Below, in pieces: positions 8,004-19,210 of a stretch of DNA of 64,000 nucleotides (position 1 is its first letter; the number at the start of each line of letters is the position of its first letter). The position numbers and the translations under genes are program-made. Source of the stretch: Humitalea sp050632385 (GTDB taxonomy: Bacteria > Pseudomonadota > Alphaproteobacteria > Acetobacterales > Acetobacteraceae); assembly GCF_050632385.1 (NCBI RefSeq), contig NZ_CP192599.1, forward strand, positions 4,650,001 to 4,714,000, read 5' to 3'. The notes under the pieces were generated by a model. It worked only from the letters and a program-made list of their open reading frames with translations, ran no database searches and had not been told where the DNA came from.

Positions 8004-9617
8004 ATGAGCATCATCTCACTTTCACGCCGCGACCTTGCCCGGTTGCTCGGCGCCACCGCCGCGACCCTGCCGCTGCTGCCGGGCGGAAAGGCCTTTGCCC
8101 AGGCACGCGGCACCACGCTGGTGATCGGGATCGACATCTCCGACACCATTACCTTCGACCCGGTGCGCCAGGCACAATACACGCCGCCGCTGACGCTCGC
8201 GGCCTGTTACGACAGCCTGCTGACCCTGGAACCGGATGACCTAGTCAATCCGAAGCCGTCGCTCGCGACCGCCTGGGCGCGGCGACCCGGCGGGGATGGC
8301 TGGCGCTTCACCCTGCGCCCGAACGTGAAATTCGCGAGTGGCGCGACCATGACGGCGGAGGATGTGAAATTCTCCTTCGACCGGCTGATCAACATGCGTG
8401 AACAGACCCAGCAGTATATCAAGTCGGTCGATCGCGTGGAGGTTGTGGACGCCAATACGGTGGACTTCGTCCTGAACTCGCCGAACGCGCCGATCCTGCC
8501 GATCCTTTGCAACCCTGGGTGTTCGGTCCTGGAAAAGGCCGTCATGTTGCAGCATGGCGCCGTGCAGGGTGTCGAAGCCAAGGACACGGATCGTGCGACC
8601 GAATGGCTGAACGGCAATTCCGCCGGCACCGGCCCCTATCGCCTCGTTCGCTGGGAACGCAACGGCCAGATTCAGTTGCAGCGCAACCCGAATTACTGGC
8701 GCGGTACGCCAGCCTTCGAACGCGTGGTGATCCGGCATCTGTCCGATAGCGCGGCGCAGTTGCTGGCCGTCCGGCGCGGCGACGTGCAGGCCGCGTTCAA
8801 CCTGATCCCGGAGCAGCTTTCGACCCTGCGCTCGGAACCGAACGTGCGCGTGGACAGGCTGCCGAGCCTGGACTTCGTCTACATGGCGGTGACGGAGAAT
8901 CCGGCGGCCAACCCGGCGCTGGCCCAAAAGGCCGCGCGCCAGGCGATCGGCCATGCCATCGACTACGACGGCATCCTGGGCAGCCTGCTGGGTGGCAGCG
9001 CGCTGCGCCCGGCGCACTTCCTGCCGATCGGGGTCAATGGCAGCACTGAGGAAATCGCCCGCCGCATCGGCTACAAGCAGGACCTGAACCGCGCCCGCCA
9101 GCTGCTGCAGCAGGCTGGCGTGCCCGAAGGGTTCGAGATGGAAATCGCCTACGGCAACGCGGCTGTCGCCGGCATTTCCTACCAGGTGCTGGGCCAGAAG
9201 TTGCAGTCCGACCTGGCGCGTGTCGGCATCCGCGTGAAGCTGAACCCGATGGATCAGGTGAACATCCGGACGGTCTATACGCAGGGCCGTGGCGCCGGCG
9301 GTATCCTGACTTTCTGGAACCCGCCCGCCGTGTCTAACGATCTGTGGGCGAGTGCGGTGGTGGAGCGCGTCGCGCGCCGCGTGCACTGGACCGTGCCGCA
9401 GGCGACGACCGACCTGGTCAAGCAGGCGTCGGAGGAACAGGATCTGGCGAAGGCCGCCGAGCTCTGGGTTGAGTGGCAGCGCCAGGTGGTGGACGTCGCC
9501 CACCACTTCATCCTGTTCCAGCCGATCTACCAGATCGCGGTGCGTAACAGCATCAAGGCCTTCCCGCTGACCGCGGCGGGTTGGCAGTTGGATACGGGCG
9601 GCGTCACCCCGGCCTGA
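8004..9617 (+). CDS. Family-5 (dipeptide/nickel-type) ABC substrate-binding protein, Tat signal
   Basis: 537 residues, usual length for SBP family 5. A twin-arginine leader (LSRRDLARLLG) and hydrophobic stretch end near AFAQA. Characteristic stretches follow: LATAWARRPGGDGWRFTLRPNVKF, the NSAGTGPYRL segment and the long C-terminal lobe. The matching permeases and ATPase are encoded 1.8 kb downstream at 11425-15304, separated by two genes on the other strand; all share LacI-type operators. The ligand is probably the acid degraded by the surrounding enzymes rather than a peptide, which is inferred. The 3' end overlaps the convergent dehydrogenase gene by 14 bp. Confidence 0.9.
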   Translation: MSIISLSRRDLARLLGATAATLPLLPGGKAFAQARGTTLVIGIDISDTITFDPVRQAQYTPPLTLAACYDSLLTLEPDDLVNPKPSLATAWARRPGGDGWRFTLRPNVKFASGATMTAEDVKFSFDRLINMREQTQQYIKSVDRVEVVDANTVDFVLNSPNAPILPILCNPGCSVLEKAVMLQHGAVQGVEAKDTDRATEWLNGNSAGTGPYRLVRWERNGQIQLQRNPNYWRGTPAFERVVIRHLSDSAAQLLAVRRGDVQAAFNLIPEQLSTLRSEPNVRVDRLPSLDFVYMAVTENPAANPALAQKAARQAIGHAIDYDGILGSLLGGSALRPAHFLPIGVNGSTEEIARRIGYKQDLNRARQLLQQAGVPEGFEMEIAYGNAAVAGISYQVLGQKLQSDLARVGIRVKLNPMDQVNIRTVYTQGRGAGGILTFWNPPAVSNDLWASAVVERVARRVHWTVPQATTDLVKQASEEQDLAKAAELWVEWQRQVVDVAHHFILFQPIYQIAVRNSIKAFPLTAAGWQLDTGGVTPA

Positions 9618-10581
9618 TCCCGAGTTTCTGCAGGCGGTGAGCGGCAGGGCCGTTCACCGCCCCTTCGGGCATCCGTCCTGACGCCAGGGCGGCGATCTGG
9701 GCGACCGTGTCCATCGCCTGATGTTCCGCCGCCTGTGGCGTCATGCCGGCCAGATGCGGCGTAGCGATGACATCTGCACGTCGGGCCAGTCGGTGACTTG
9801 GCATCTGGTCCGGCGCGCGCCCCACATCCATCGCGGCACCGCCAAGGTGGCCCGAGTCCAGCGCTGCTTCCAACGCCGCCTCATCGACCAACTCGCCGCG
9901 TGACAGGTTGATGAAGAATGCTCCACGCCGCATCGCGGCAAAGGCGCGAGCGTCCATCAGGTTCGCCGTTTCCGGCAAGGATGCCGCGAGGCACACCACA
10001 AAATCCGCGCCCAGCACGTCGTCCAGCGGCGTATCCGGCGCGGCCTTCGGGTCATGCGCCAGCACATGCATGCCCATCGCGCGGGCAATCTCCGCCAGGC
10101 GCTGCGCGATGCGGCCGTAGCCGACCAGGCCGAGCGACGCACCCGACATCTGCCGCCCCACCACTGGCACAGGCACCGCATCCTGCCGATAGGCGATGAC
10201 CGATCGCGACACGCCGCGCGCCAGATCCACCATCATCCCGATGCCGAGTTCCGCAACGGCATCGACAAACCCGGGCGTCGCGCGCGTGACCAGGATGCCC
10301 CGTGCCGACGCGGCCGCGACATCGATGGTGCTGATGTCGACCGCGCAGCGCAGAAAGGCCACGAGGTCGGGCGTGGCATCGAACGTCGCCGCCGTCCCGG
10401 GCGAACCGCGATAGGCGATGATGGCATCACAACCCTTCGCCGCCTCGGCCAGTTCGGCATCACGCAGGTCCCGGTCGGTCGGATTGCGCACGATCTTGGC
10501 GTGTTGGGCGAGCGCCGCAAGGGCGCGATCGCCAAAGTAGCCGGGGAAGTTCTCTGGTGTGTGGGATAGAAAGACCTTCAT
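9604..10581 (-). CDS. D-isomer-specific 2-hydroxyacid dehydrogenase
   Basis: 325 residues, starting at an ATG that overlaps the preceding enoyl-CoA hydratase stop (ATGA). The NAD-binding LGLVGYGRIAQRLAE motif is in the middle. Catalytic Arg (NLSRGELVDE) and His (ATPHLAGMT) are visible. The usual Glu-Pro after the DV motif is replaced by DVGRAPDQMPS, in which an Asp may serve. It would interconvert a 2-oxo acid and a D-2-hydroxy acid. The unit starts at operator site 3, so it belongs to the LacI block. Confidence 0.88.
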   Translation of the reverse strand: MKVFLSHTPENFPGYFGDRALAALAQHAKIVRNPTDRDLRDAELAEAAKGCDAIIAYRGSPGTAATFDATPDLVAFLRCAVDISTIDVAAASARGILVTRATPGFVDAVAELGIGMMVDLARGVSRSVIAYRQDAVPVPVVGRQMSGASLGLVGYGRIAQRLAEIARAMGMHVLAHDPKAAPDTPLDDVLGADFVVCLAASLPETANLMDARAFAAMRRGAFFINLSRGELVDEAALEAALDSGHLGGAAMDVGRAPDQMPSHRLARRADVIATPHLAGMTPQAAEHQAMDTVAQIAALASGRMPEGAVNGPAAHRLQKLGIRPG

Positions 10582-11345
10582 CGCTCGAAACTCGCCTCCC
10601 GTTTTTCGTTGAAGGCGCGGATGCCTTCCAAATGATCGCCCGCCGAAAAGCACAGCACATTCATTTCATTCTCGTAGGCGAGGCCGGTTGTCAGCGGCGC
10701 CTCCATCGCCATACGCATCGCGGCCTTCACCGATTGCACGGCAACGGGGCTCAGGCCCGCGAGTTTCTGGGCCAGTTCGCGGGCGCGCGGCAGCAAGGCG
10801 TCGGGGGCCACGATCTCCTCGATCAGCCCAAGCCGCAGTGCTTCCTCGGCACCGATCGGATCGCCTAGCATCAGCAGGCGCGCGGCGCGCCCTTGGCCGA
10901 TCATGCGCGGCAGGATCTGCGACGCACCGCCACCACCGACCCAGCCGCGCTGCACTTCGGGAAAACCCAGGCGCAGCGTGTCGGCGGCGATGCGCAGATC
11001 CGCCGAAAGCGCCGTCTCCGCCCCGCCACCCAAGGTCCAGCCTTGCAACGCCGCGACCACGGGCTTGCGCAACCCCCGCACCGCCGTCGAGTATTCAATC
11101 CTGTTGCGGAAATGCCAGGCCGAGGCGTAGCCGGCCAGCGCGTTCAAATCGCTGCCGGCGCAGAAGGCGCGATGGCCTTCGCCGCGCAGCAAGACCGAAC
11201 GCACCGCGTCATCAGCATCCAGCGTGCGGCAAAGATCGGTCAGGCGCTTCGCCATCGCCGGCGTGACCGCATTGTGCTTGGCGGGCCGATCCAGCACCAA
11301 CTCGGCCACCCCGTCGGAGACCTCAAGCCTCACATCGCCGTCCAT
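10578..11345 (-). CDS. Enoyl-CoA hydratase/isomerase (crotonase) family protein
   Basis: 255 residues with the crotonase fold. The oxyanion-hole segments are visible: HRAFCAGSDLNAL and ALQGWTLGGGAETALSADL. Of the two usual catalytic acids, the first position is Ala-Glu (GGGAETAL) and the second falls in FPEVQRGWVGGGG, where the usual Glu lies in the EVQRG turn. It would hydrate or isomerise an enoyl-CoA from the acyl-CoA dehydrogenase. It is the first gene of a leftward pair with the 2-hydroxyacid dehydrogenase and is divergent from the ABC permease operon across operator site 3. Confidence 0.88.
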   Translation of the reverse strand: MDGDVRLEVSDGVAELVLDRPAKHNAVTPAMAKRLTDLCRTLDADDAVRSVLLRGEGHRAFCAGSDLNALAGYASAWHFRNRIEYSTAVRGLRKPVVAALQGWTLGGGAETALSADLRIAADTLRLGFPEVQRGWVGGGGASQILPRMIGQGRAARLLMLGDPIGAEEALRLGLIEEIVAPDALLPRARELAQKLAGLSPVAVQSVKAAMRMAMEAPLTTGLAYENEMNVLCFSAGDHLEGIRAFNEKREASFER

Positions 11346-11371
11346 CGCATATCCTCCCTTGGTTGACTTGA

Positions 11372-11385
11372 TTGTATCGTTCTAA
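11372..11385. promoter_or_regulatory. LacI-type operator, site 3
   Basis: TTGTATCGTTCTAA is centred on the CG at 11378-11379. It lies in the 79-bp gap between the divergent enoyl-CoA hydratase and permease genes, 26 bp from the former start and 39 bp from the latter. It shares 13 of 14 bases with site 1. Confidence 0.7.
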
Positions 11386-11424
11386 CTGGGGCAGGATAGG
11401 GGCAAGCGGGGGAGGCCGCGTCCA

Positions 11425-12435
11425 TTGCCGCGTTACATCGCGACCCGTCTGTTGTCCGCGCTCGCGATGGCCTTGCTGGCCAGCCTCGTGGTCTTTCTCA
11501 TTTCCGCATTGGTGCCGGGCGATCCGGTGCTGGCGCAGATGGGCGACATCGCTGCGTCGAACCCGGCGACCGTGCTGGAATGGCGCGCGAAATGGGGCCT
11601 CGACCTGCCCTTGTGGGAGCGTTACGGGATTTTCCTATATGGCCTCGCACATGGCGATCTTGGCATCTCAATCGCCACGCGGCGGCCGGTGCTGGACGAC
11701 ATCGTGCAGTATGCGCCGGCGACGGTGGAACTCGCGACCATCGCCTTCATGCTCGCCATCGGTGTCGGCATTCCGCTTGGGATCGCAGCCGCCGTATGGC
11801 GCGACACCTGGGTCGATTCGTTGGCCCGCGTCATCTCCCTGCTCGGCGTCTCGGCCCCGACCTTCTGGCTCGCCTTCATCATGTTGGCGATTTTCTATGG
11901 CTGGCTCGGCTGGGCGCCCGGGCCGGGGCGGATGGACCCGATCGCCTTCCCGCCCGACGGCCCGACCGGATTGTTCCTGCTGGATGCGGCGCTGGCGCGG
12001 GACTGGGAAGCCTTCTGGGACGCGGCCACGCATCTCGTGCTGCCCTCCATTGTCCTGGCCGCGGCGACCATCGGGCTGATCACCCGCACGACGCGTGCGG
12101 CGATGCTGGACAGCCTCGGCCAGGATTACGTGCGCGTGGCCCGCGCCAAGGGATTGCGGGCGCGGGTGATCGTGCTGCGCCACGCGCTGCCGAATGCACT
12201 GGTGCCCGTGGTGACCCTGGGCGGCCTTGCCTATGCCAACCTGCTGGCGGGGGCGGTGATGACCGAGACGGTGTTCTCCTGGCCAGGCCTTGGCCGCTAC
12301 ACATTCCGCTCCGCCGCGGCGCTGGATTTTCCGGCGATCATGGGCATCACCCTCGTCGTCTCGGCGACCTACCTGCTGGTGAACCTGCTGGTTGATCTGT
12401 CCTATGCCGCGCTCGACCCGCGGGTGCGCCGATGA
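11425..12435 (+). CDS. ABC transporter permease, DppB/OppB type
   Basis: 336 residues. It begins with the typical DppB N-terminus (PRYIATRLLSALAMALLASLV), has six predicted membrane segments, and carries the EAA loop (YVRVARAKGLRARVIVLRHA) that contacts the ATPase. A TTG start is used, supported by GGGGGAGG 9 bp upstream; there is no ATG nearby. It opens the operon permease-permease-ATPase-CoA transferase-MaoC, all with overlapping stops and starts. Partner receptor: the gene at 8004. Confidence 0.92.
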   Translation: MPRYIATRLLSALAMALLASLVVFLISALVPGDPVLAQMGDIAASNPATVLEWRAKWGLDLPLWERYGIFLYGLAHGDLGISIATRRPVLDDIVQYAPATVELATIAFMLAIGVGIPLGIAAAVWRDTWVDSLARVISLLGVSAPTFWLAFIMLAIFYGWLGWAPGPGRMDPIAFPPDGPTGLFLLDAALARDWEAFWDAATHLVLPSIVLAAATIGLITRTTRAAMLDSLGQDYVRVARAKGLRARVIVLRHALPNALVPVVTLGGLAYANLLAGAVMTETVFSWPGLGRYTFRSAAALDFPAIMGITLVVSATYLLVNLLVDLSYAALDPRVRR

Positions 12436-13291
12436 GCGCCACCGTGGTCATGCCGGTCGCGCGGCCGCGCTGGCGCCGCCGCCTGCAACGCTACGGCCCC
12501 GCCTGGGCCGGCACGGCGATCGTCGTCGCCTGGCTGCTGGTCGCCCTTCTCGCGCCCTGGATCGTGCCCTACCCGCCCGATGCGCAGGACATCGTGAACC
12601 GGCTGGCGCCGCCCTCCGCGACCCATTGGCTCGGCACCGATGTGCTGGGGCGCGATGTGTTTTCGCGCCTGCTCTATGGCGCGCGCTTGTCGCTGACGGC
12701 TGGGTTCACGGTGGTGCTGCTGGGGGCCGCCATCGGCATCACGGTCGGCATCGTCGCGGCCTGGTCGCGCGGCATCGTGGACGAGGCGCTGATGCGCTTC
12801 ACCGACCTGGTGCTGTGCTTCCCGCCGATCATCCTGGCGCTGGCCATTGCCGCGGCCCTGGGCATCGGCACAACCAACACCATCCTCGCCATGCTTGTCG
12901 TCTGGTGGCCGAAATTCGCGCGATTGGCGCGGGCGCTCGCGCTGGTGCAGCGCAGCCAGGAGTATGTCGAGGCCGCGACCGTCCTCGGCCTGCGCCCGGT
13001 GCGCATCCTCGGCCGACACATCCTGCCGAATACGATGGGGCCGCTGGCGGTGCTGATCACGCTGGACCTCGGCAATGCGATCCTGACCTTCGCCGGGCTG
13101 TCCTTCCTAGGCCTTGGCGTGGTGCCGCCGACGCCGGAATGGGGCTCGATGGTCGCGGAGGGTCGTGAACTTGTCGAACAATGGTGGGTCGCGGCCTTCC
13201 CCGGCTTCGCCATCCTGACCGTCGTCGTCGGCTTCAACTTTTTGGGGGATGGGCTGCGCGACTGGCTCGATCCGAAGACGCGGTCACGCTG

Positions 13292-13292
<1 letters not shown>
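12432..13292 (+). CDS. ABC transporter permease, DppC/OppC type
   Basis: 286 residues. The DppC N-terminal domain (LAPWIVPYPPDAQD, then HWLGTDVLGRDVFSRLLYG) precedes five or six membrane helices. The EAA loop reads YVEAATVLGLRPVRILGRHI. It overlaps the DppB-type gene by ATGA and the ATPase gene by one base. Together the two permeases form the inner-membrane channel of the importer. Confidence 0.92.
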
Positions 13293-15300
<2,008 letters not shown>

Positions 15301-15304
<4 letters not shown>

Positions 15305-16833
15305 TGCGCCAGATCACCGCCGCCGAAGCCGCCGCCCTTGTTCGCGATGGCGACACCCTCTTGGTCGGCGGGTCCGGCGGCGGCCATGCCGTGCCGGATG
15401 CCTTGCTGGCGGCAGTTGGCGATCGCTTCCGCGCCACGGGCGCCCCCAAAAACCTGACCGCCGTGCATCCGGTCGGCCTGGGCGATGGCAAGACGCGCGG
15501 TGCGGGCCACCTGGCGCAGGAAGGGCTGTTGAAGCGCGCCGTATCCGGCACCTTCGTCAATTCCCCCGGCATCGCGCGCCTGGCGCTGGATGAGAAGATC
15601 GAGGCCTATACCCTGCCGCAAGGTGCGATGTCGCAATTGATGCGGGAAATGGCGGCGGGGCGGCCCGGGCTGCTGACGACCATCGGCTTGCACACCTTCG
15701 TCGATCCGCGCCTCGGCGGCGGGCGGCAAAGCGCGCGGGCGACGGAAGACCTGATTGAAGTTCAGGACTTCCGCGGGGAAGAATATCTTTTCTACAAACC
15801 CTATCCCGTGAACGTCGCCTTCATCCGCGGTTCCGCCGCCGATGCCAACGGCAATATCTCGATGGAGCATGAGGCCGTCACCCTCGAAATGCTCTCCATC
15901 GCGCAAGCCGCACGCCGCGCCGGCGGCATCGTCATCGCCCAGGTCAAGCGCATCGTGCCGGCGGGATCGCTGCACCCCAAGATGGTCAAGGTGCCGGGCA
16001 TCCTGGTCGATGCCGTGGTCCTCGCCCCCGACCAGTGGCAAACCTTCGAAACCGAAGACAGCGCTGCGTACTCCGGCCACGCCCGCGTGGCGCTGGAGGA
16101 CATTCCCCGCCTGCCGCCCGGACCGCGCCGCATCGTCGCGCGGCGCGGCGCGCTGGAATTGTTCGAAGGCGCCATCTGCAACCTTGGCTCCGGCATCTCC
16201 ACCGGCATCGCCAATGTCGCGGCCGAGGAAGGTATCCTGCGGCGCATCTGCCTGACCAACGAACAGGGCAATATCGGCGGCGCGCCGGCTAGCGGGAATG
16301 AGGCCGGGGCGGCGATGTCGCCCGATGCGCAGGTGGACCAGCCCTACCAGTTTGATTTCTACGATGGCGGCGGGCTGGACCTCGCGTTCCTTTCCTTCGC
16401 CGAATTCGACGCGGAAGGGAATGTGAACGTCTCCCGCTTCGGCGGCCGCATCGTCGGGCCGGGGGGCTTCATCAACATCAGCCAGGGCGCGGGCTCGGTG
16501 GTGTTCGGCGGCACGCTCAGCGCCGGTGGTGTGCCGAAGGCGGTGCAGCGGGTCGAACAGGTCACCTTCTCCGGCGGCTATGCGCAGGCGCGCGGCCAGC
16601 GCGTGCTCTACGTGACCGAACGCGCGGTCTTCCAACTTGGCGCGCAGGGGCCGGAACTGATCGAAATCGCGCCGGGGGCCGACCTGGAAACCGATGTGAT
16701 CGGCGCCATGGCGTTCCGTCCCGCCGTTTCCCCCAATCTGCGGCTGATGGATGCGCGGCTTTTCGCCGACGCGCCGATGGGGATCGACCTGCCGCGCGCG
16801 ACACCCCGCCCGGCCCTGGCGCGCTTCGCGTGA
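15301..16833 (+). CDS. CoA-transferase, fused alpha-beta (propionate/acetate or 3-oxoacid type)
   Basis: 510 residues covering both CoA-transferase subunit domains. The N-terminal half holds GGSGGGHAVPDALL; the C-terminal half holds TNEQGNIGGAPASG, whose Glu321 matches the catalytic glutamate that forms the thioester. This is the YdiF/propionate CoA-transferase architecture. It would activate the imported acid using acetyl-CoA or similar as donor. It starts at an ATGATG overlapping the ATPase stop and overlaps the next gene by GTGA. Exact acyl preference cannot be read. Confidence 0.9.
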
Positions 16834-17264
16834 CGACGCACCTGGCCGTCGGCGAATCCGTGTCCTTCACGAAAACGCTGTCGGCGGCCGATATCGCCGC
16901 CTTCTCCGACATCAGCGGCGACCATGACCCCATCCACACCGATGCCGCCCATGCCGCGACGACCGCCTTCGGGCGCATCATCGCGCATGGCGCGCTGGTG
17001 ATGGGGCTGCCCTCGGCGACCGCGTCCATGATGTCCAAGCGCTCCGTCGAACGGGGCGCCACCGGCACGCCGGTTTCGGCCGGCTACGACCGTATCCGCT
17101 TCACCCGCCCGGTTTTTGCTGGCGACAGGCTGACCGCGCGCTACACGATCGAGGCGGTGGACGACACCGCCGGCCGCACCCGCGCGCGGGTCGAGGTTGT
17201 GAACGACGCTGGGCAAACCTGCGTCATCGCCACGCATATCCTGGCCTGGGTTCCCGCCGCGTAG
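16830..17264 (+). CDS. MaoC-family dehydratase (second copy)
   Basis: 144 residues starting at GTG, which overlaps the CoA-transferase stop (GTGA). The hydratase motif is FSDISGDHDPIHTDAAHA followed by IIAHGALVMGLPSA, with catalytic Asp and His. It is only distantly similar to the copy at 5660, suggesting different substrates or steps. It would hydrate an unsaturated acyl-CoA made by the acyl-CoA dehydrogenase of the block. Confidence 0.88.
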   Translation: MTTHLAVGESVSFTKTLSAADIAAFSDISGDHDPIHTDAAHAATTAFGRIIAHGALVMGLPSATASMMSKRSVERGATGTPVSAGYDRIRFTRPVFAGDRLTARYTIEAVDDTAGRTRARVEVVNDAGQTCVIATHILAWVPAA

Positions 17265-17276
17265 GCGCCCGCACCG

Positions 17277-18176
17277 ATGAAAAGGCCCATGAAGGACAAC
17301 GACCTGCCCATCACCCTCAGCCTTGGCACCGCAACGCCCGGCGGCGGCTTCCCCGCCTATGGCGCGGCCTTCGCCGCCGCCGTGCATGCGGCCGATCCCC
17401 GCGTCACCATCCTGCCGCGCAACACCGCCGGCAGCCTGGAAAACGCGCGGCTGCTGGCGGCCGGCGGGATCGATCTTGGACTGGTTGCCGGTGACGCCGC
17501 GACGACGGCCCTCAACGACGGCAGCGGAATCACCCTGGCCGCCGCGATGTATGCGACGCCGGGGATGTTCGCCCTGCGTGGCGACCACCCGGCCCGGACC
17601 ATCGCCGATCTACGCGGGCAGCGCATCGCCTGGGGCGCGCGCGGGTCGGGCTTCATCGTGCTGGCGCGGCAGGTGATGGCGGGGCTTGGCCTCGACATCG
17701 AACGCGATTTCGACGCCGTGCTGCTGGACCGCGCGGGGGATGGGCCGGCGATGGTGCTGGATGGCAGGGCCGCGGCGCTCTGGGGCGGGGGTGCGGGTTG
17801 GCCGGGGTTTGCCGCCATCGCCGCCGGGCCGATGGGCCTGCGCTTCCTGGCGCCAAACGCCGTGGAGTGCGAAGGCATCCTGGCCGCCGACCCGGGCCTG
17901 CGGCCGATGTCCCTGCCCGCCCGCAGCTATGCCGGCCAGGCGGCACCGGTCGCCTCGGTCGGCACCTGGAGCCTGGTCCTTGCCCGGCCGGGGCTCGACG
18001 ACGCCGCCGGCTTCCACCTCGCCAGCGCATTGCACGCGGCCCAACCCGGTTTTGCCGCGCTCTTGCCGCAGGCGGCGGAAACCACCCCCGAAAACACCGC
18101 CGCCGCGGCGCCCGACCCGGCGCAGATCCATCCTGGTGTGCGGCGCTTCCTGCGGGATGCCGGTCTGCTGCCCTGA
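17277..18176 (+). CDS. TAXI-family TRAP receptor-like protein without visible signal peptide
   Basis: 299 residues. The TAXI signature is at the N-terminus: ITLSLGTATPGGGFPAYGAAFAAA, then LPRNTAGSLENARLLAAGGIDLGLVAGDAA. Family members are usually periplasmic receptors for TRAP transporters, but this one begins almost directly with the mature fold and has no hydrophobic leader; no upstream in-frame start adds one before the MaoC stop. No TRAP permease is near. It lies 12 bp after the MaoC stop and is probably in the same operon. It may be cytoplasmic and act as a ligand sensor or carrier. Confidence 0.75.
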   Translation: MKRPMKDNDLPITLSLGTATPGGGFPAYGAAFAAAVHAADPRVTILPRNTAGSLENARLLAAGGIDLGLVAGDAATTALNDGSGITLAAAMYATPGMFALRGDHPARTIADLRGQRIAWGARGSGFIVLARQVMAGLGLDIERDFDAVLLDRAGDGPAMVLDGRAAALWGGGAGWPGFAAIAAGPMGLRFLAPNAVECEGILAADPGLRPMSLPARSYAGQAAPVASVGTWSLVLARPGLDDAAGFHLASALHAAQPGFAALLPQAAETTPENTAAAAPDPAQIHPGVRRFLRDAGLLP

Positions 18177-18244
18177 ATCAACGCGCCGCATTGCCGCCGG
18201 CGTGCCGGGGCGATACCTCGGCGGGGATACCACCGGAGCGCGTC

Positions 18245-18820
18245 ATGACGCAGGACCAACGGCTAAGCCAGATCGCCGATCTCCTGACCTTGAAGGCCGA
18301 TGGCAACTACGGGCTCAGCGCCATCAACCAGCGCCAGCACGCCCTGCAATGCGCGCTGCTGGCCGAACAGGCGGGCTGCCCGGACACGCTGATCGCCGCC
18401 GCCCTGCTGCACGATATCGGCCACATGGTGCACAACCTGGGCGAAAACCCCGCTGAGGACGGTGTGGACGACCAGCACGAAGCGCTCGGCCATGCCTTCC
18501 TGGCCAATTGGTTCGGCCCCGCCGTGACCGAACCCGTGCGACTGCATGTCGCGGCCAAGCGCTACCTCTGCGCGACCGAGGCCGATTACTTCGCCAAGCT
18601 GTCCGGGGATTCGGTGCTGAGCCTATCCCTCCAGGGCGGGCCGATGTCGGCGGCGGAGGTGGCCGCCTTCGACGCCATGCCGCATGCCGCGGCGGCGGTG
18701 CAACTGCGGCGCTTCGACGAACAGGCGAAGGTCAAAGGGCTGCAAACGCCCCGGGTCGCGCATTTCATGACCTATGTGGCGGGCTGCATAAACCCGCCGG
18801 CGACCGCGGCCGCCGTCTAA
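18245..18820 (+). CDS. PhnZ-like HD-domain oxygenase (phosphonate-associated HDIG family)
   Basis: 191 residues. The HD-type metal ligands are laid out as in PhnZ-like mixed-valent di-iron oxygenases: His32, His56-Asp57 (LLHDIGH), His60, His78, His101 and Asp158; Lys105 follows in HVAAKRYLC, and SLQGGPMS is typical of this family. Tyr22 matches the PhnZ substrate-gating Tyr, but the position of the PhnZ amino-group-binding Glu holds Ser25 (alignment by eye, numbering from memory). It would cleave a C-P bond of a hydroxyphosphonate or a related substrate. No phosphonate genes flank it; the 68-bp gap before it holds no clear promoter. Confidence 0.75.
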   Translation: MTQDQRLSQIADLLTLKADGNYGLSAINQRQHALQCALLAEQAGCPDTLIAAALLHDIGHMVHNLGENPAEDGVDDQHEALGHAFLANWFGPAVTEPVRLHVAAKRYLCATEADYFAKLSGDSVLSLSLQGGPMSAAEVAAFDAMPHAAAAVQLRRFDEQAKVKGLQTPRVAHFMTYVAGCINPPATAAAV

Positions 18821-19107
18821 CCCGGTGGCGGCCGGCGCCCGAACGGCAGCATCGCCCGGCAGCGCGCGCCAAGGCCGCGCACCTTCTGCCAGGCTGTCTC
18901 CTCCATGCCTTCCATCTTGATGGCCATGCCCGGCCATCGCTCGGCGAAACGCCCGAACAGGCGGAATGCCCAGGTATGCTGGTCGCGCAGGACGAAGACG
19001 CCCAGCCCGAAACACACCAGCCCAGGCAGGATCGGCAGGATCAGCCCGACAGGCCCCAACGCCATCAGCCCATAGCCCATGGCCTTTCGCTTCGGGCAGG
19101 GGCACAT
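18817..19107 (-). CDS. Small inner-membrane protein (PGPGW/DUF454-like)
   Basis: 96 residues from the chosen ATG; a GTG three codons upstream is possible. A hydrophobic hairpin (GYGLMALGPVGLILPILPG, then LVCFGLGVFVL) is followed by a basic, amphipathic C-terminal part ending in RRPPPG. This resembles the PGPGW and DUF454 small membrane families, whose function is not known. The 3' end overlaps the HD-oxygenase stop by 4 bp. It lies downstream of lpdA on the same strand (104-bp gap). Confidence 0.6.
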   Translation of the reverse strand: MCPCPKRKAMGYGLMALGPVGLILPILPGLVCFGLGVFVLRDQHTWAFRLFGRFAERWPGMAIKMEGMEETAWQKVRGLGARCRAMLPFGRRPPPG

Positions 19108-19210
19108 GATGCTCACTGGGCCGGGCACTCCTTCAGATGCGGCAGAGTGCCGCCCACGGGTGAAGGAAAGATGGCGATGATGCAATGCATCGCCAAGACC
19201 CGGCAACCAA

